A DNA stretch of 64,000 nt. Origin: Flavobacterium sp. HBTb2-11-1 (GTDB lineage: Bacteria; Bacteroidota; Bacteroidia; Flavobacteriales; Flavobacteriaceae). Position 1 is the first letter of the stretch; each line of letters begins with the position of its first letter. Position numbers and translations under genes: made by a program. The notes beneath the pieces were generated by a model, which was given only the letters and a program-made list of their open reading frames with translations, did no database searches and was not told where the DNA came from. The stretch is taken from the NCBI RefSeq assembly GCF_009826975.1, contig NZ_WUMO01000008.1, positions 62,001 to 126,000 on the forward strand, in the 5' to 3' direction. Shown piece after piece: positions 63,698 to 64,000 of the stretch.

Positions 63698-64000
63698 ATG
63701 AAAGTTACTAAACACTCAGGGCATATTGTACCGTTTGACAAATCCAAACTAAAGCTTTCACTTCAAAAATCGGGTGCTGCTCCTGCCCTGATAGAACAGA
63801 CTTTACAGCTTATCGAAAACCAGCTTTATGACGGCATCACTACAAAAGAAATATACAAACTAGCTTTCTCAACCCTAAAAAAAGCTTCAAATGGGCATGC
63901 TGCCAGATATAATCTGCGGTATGCCCTACAGCTGCTTGGGCCTGATGGCTTTTTCTTCGAAAAATTTATTTCGAGACTATATGGTGCAGAAGGATTTCAG
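63698..64000 (+). CDS. ATP-cone domain protein, 3'-truncated by window
   Basis: A 101-codon open frame starts at ATG 63698 and runs off the window end. It encodes an ATP-cone: VTKHSGHIVPFDKSKLKLSL, GITTKEIYKLAFSTL and ARYNLRYALQLLGPDGFFFE. ATP-cones occur in ribonucleotide reductases, NrdR and a group of nuclease-like proteins; the GPDGFFFEKFISRLYGAEGF continuation matches my memory of the last group (ATP-cone plus restriction-endonuclease-like domain), but the rest is not visible. Confidence 0.75.
   Translation, partial: MKVTKHSGHIVPFDKSKLKLSLQKSGAAPALIEQTLQLIENQLYDGITTKEIYKLAFSTLKKASNGHAARYNLRYALQLLGPDGFFFEKFISRLYGAEGFQ

Noticed and set aside
1-64000. CRISPR array, insertion sequence or prophage
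   Set aside because: No regularly spaced direct repeats with unique spacers, no cas genes, no transposase, integrase or phage structural genes were recognised.

Overview
The window is chromosomal DNA from a member of the Bacteroidota, most likely Flavobacterium or a close relative. The evidence is the low G+C, a SusC/SusD polysaccharide locus with a SusR-like regulator, many SPII lipoproteins, promoters of the Bacteroidota type (TTG, about 17-20 bp, TAnnTTTG) and several families of long intergenic inverted repeats of a kind common in flavobacteria. No insertion sequence, prophage, CRISPR array or rRNA was seen.

Layout. 1-8000: end of an SMP-30-like gene, then a TetR-type repressor and an RND efflux operon (adaptor, permease, a 37-residue membrane peptide, outer-membrane channel) preceded by an array of near-identical putative operators. 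8000-12500: small accessory genes (Crp/Fnr regulator, GNAT, DoxX-like, DinB-like, DUF1328) separated by inverted repeats. 12500-15810: a GH130 phosphorylase-like gene overlapping a two-domain glycosyltransferase. 15900-17760: a TetR/FabF two-gene cassette with almost identical terminators upstream and downstream. 18000-25040: an MCE/Mla lipid-transport operon (permease, ATPase, MCE protein) continuing into an AsmA-like protein, a small membrane protein and an FAD oxidoreductase. 25200-32400: AraC regulator, DNA-deoxyinosine glycosylase, membrane proteins, and a MarR/MATE pair sharing a palindromic operator. 32760-44590: a polysaccharide utilisation locus (GH97, GH71/99-like, SusD, SusC, two surface proteins) with a divergent SusR/DUF6377 regulator. 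44700-53150, mostly minus strand: sterol-desaturase-like protein, glutamate dehydrogenase with an unusual leader region, EamA transporter, a MoxR-like ATPase/VWA pair, and a short chain of small genes including a coupled 48-residue one. 53200-56330: J-domain/KTSC protein, a TlpA-type lipoprotein gene broken by an in-frame TGA, and tRNA-Tyr.

56700-64000: an accessory-looking stretch with a DinD-like gene and then a compact stress cluster: PEP synthase, a PAS histidine kinase that keeps the FixL heme-pocket residues, a response regulator fused to a Crp/Fnr-type DNA-binding module, an Hsp20 chaperone and an ATP-cone protein cut by the window end. I read this as a putative oxygen-responsive dormancy or stress module. 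It is the most interesting item in the window, followed by the in-frame stop in the TlpA gene, the operator array of the efflux operon and the gdhA leader.
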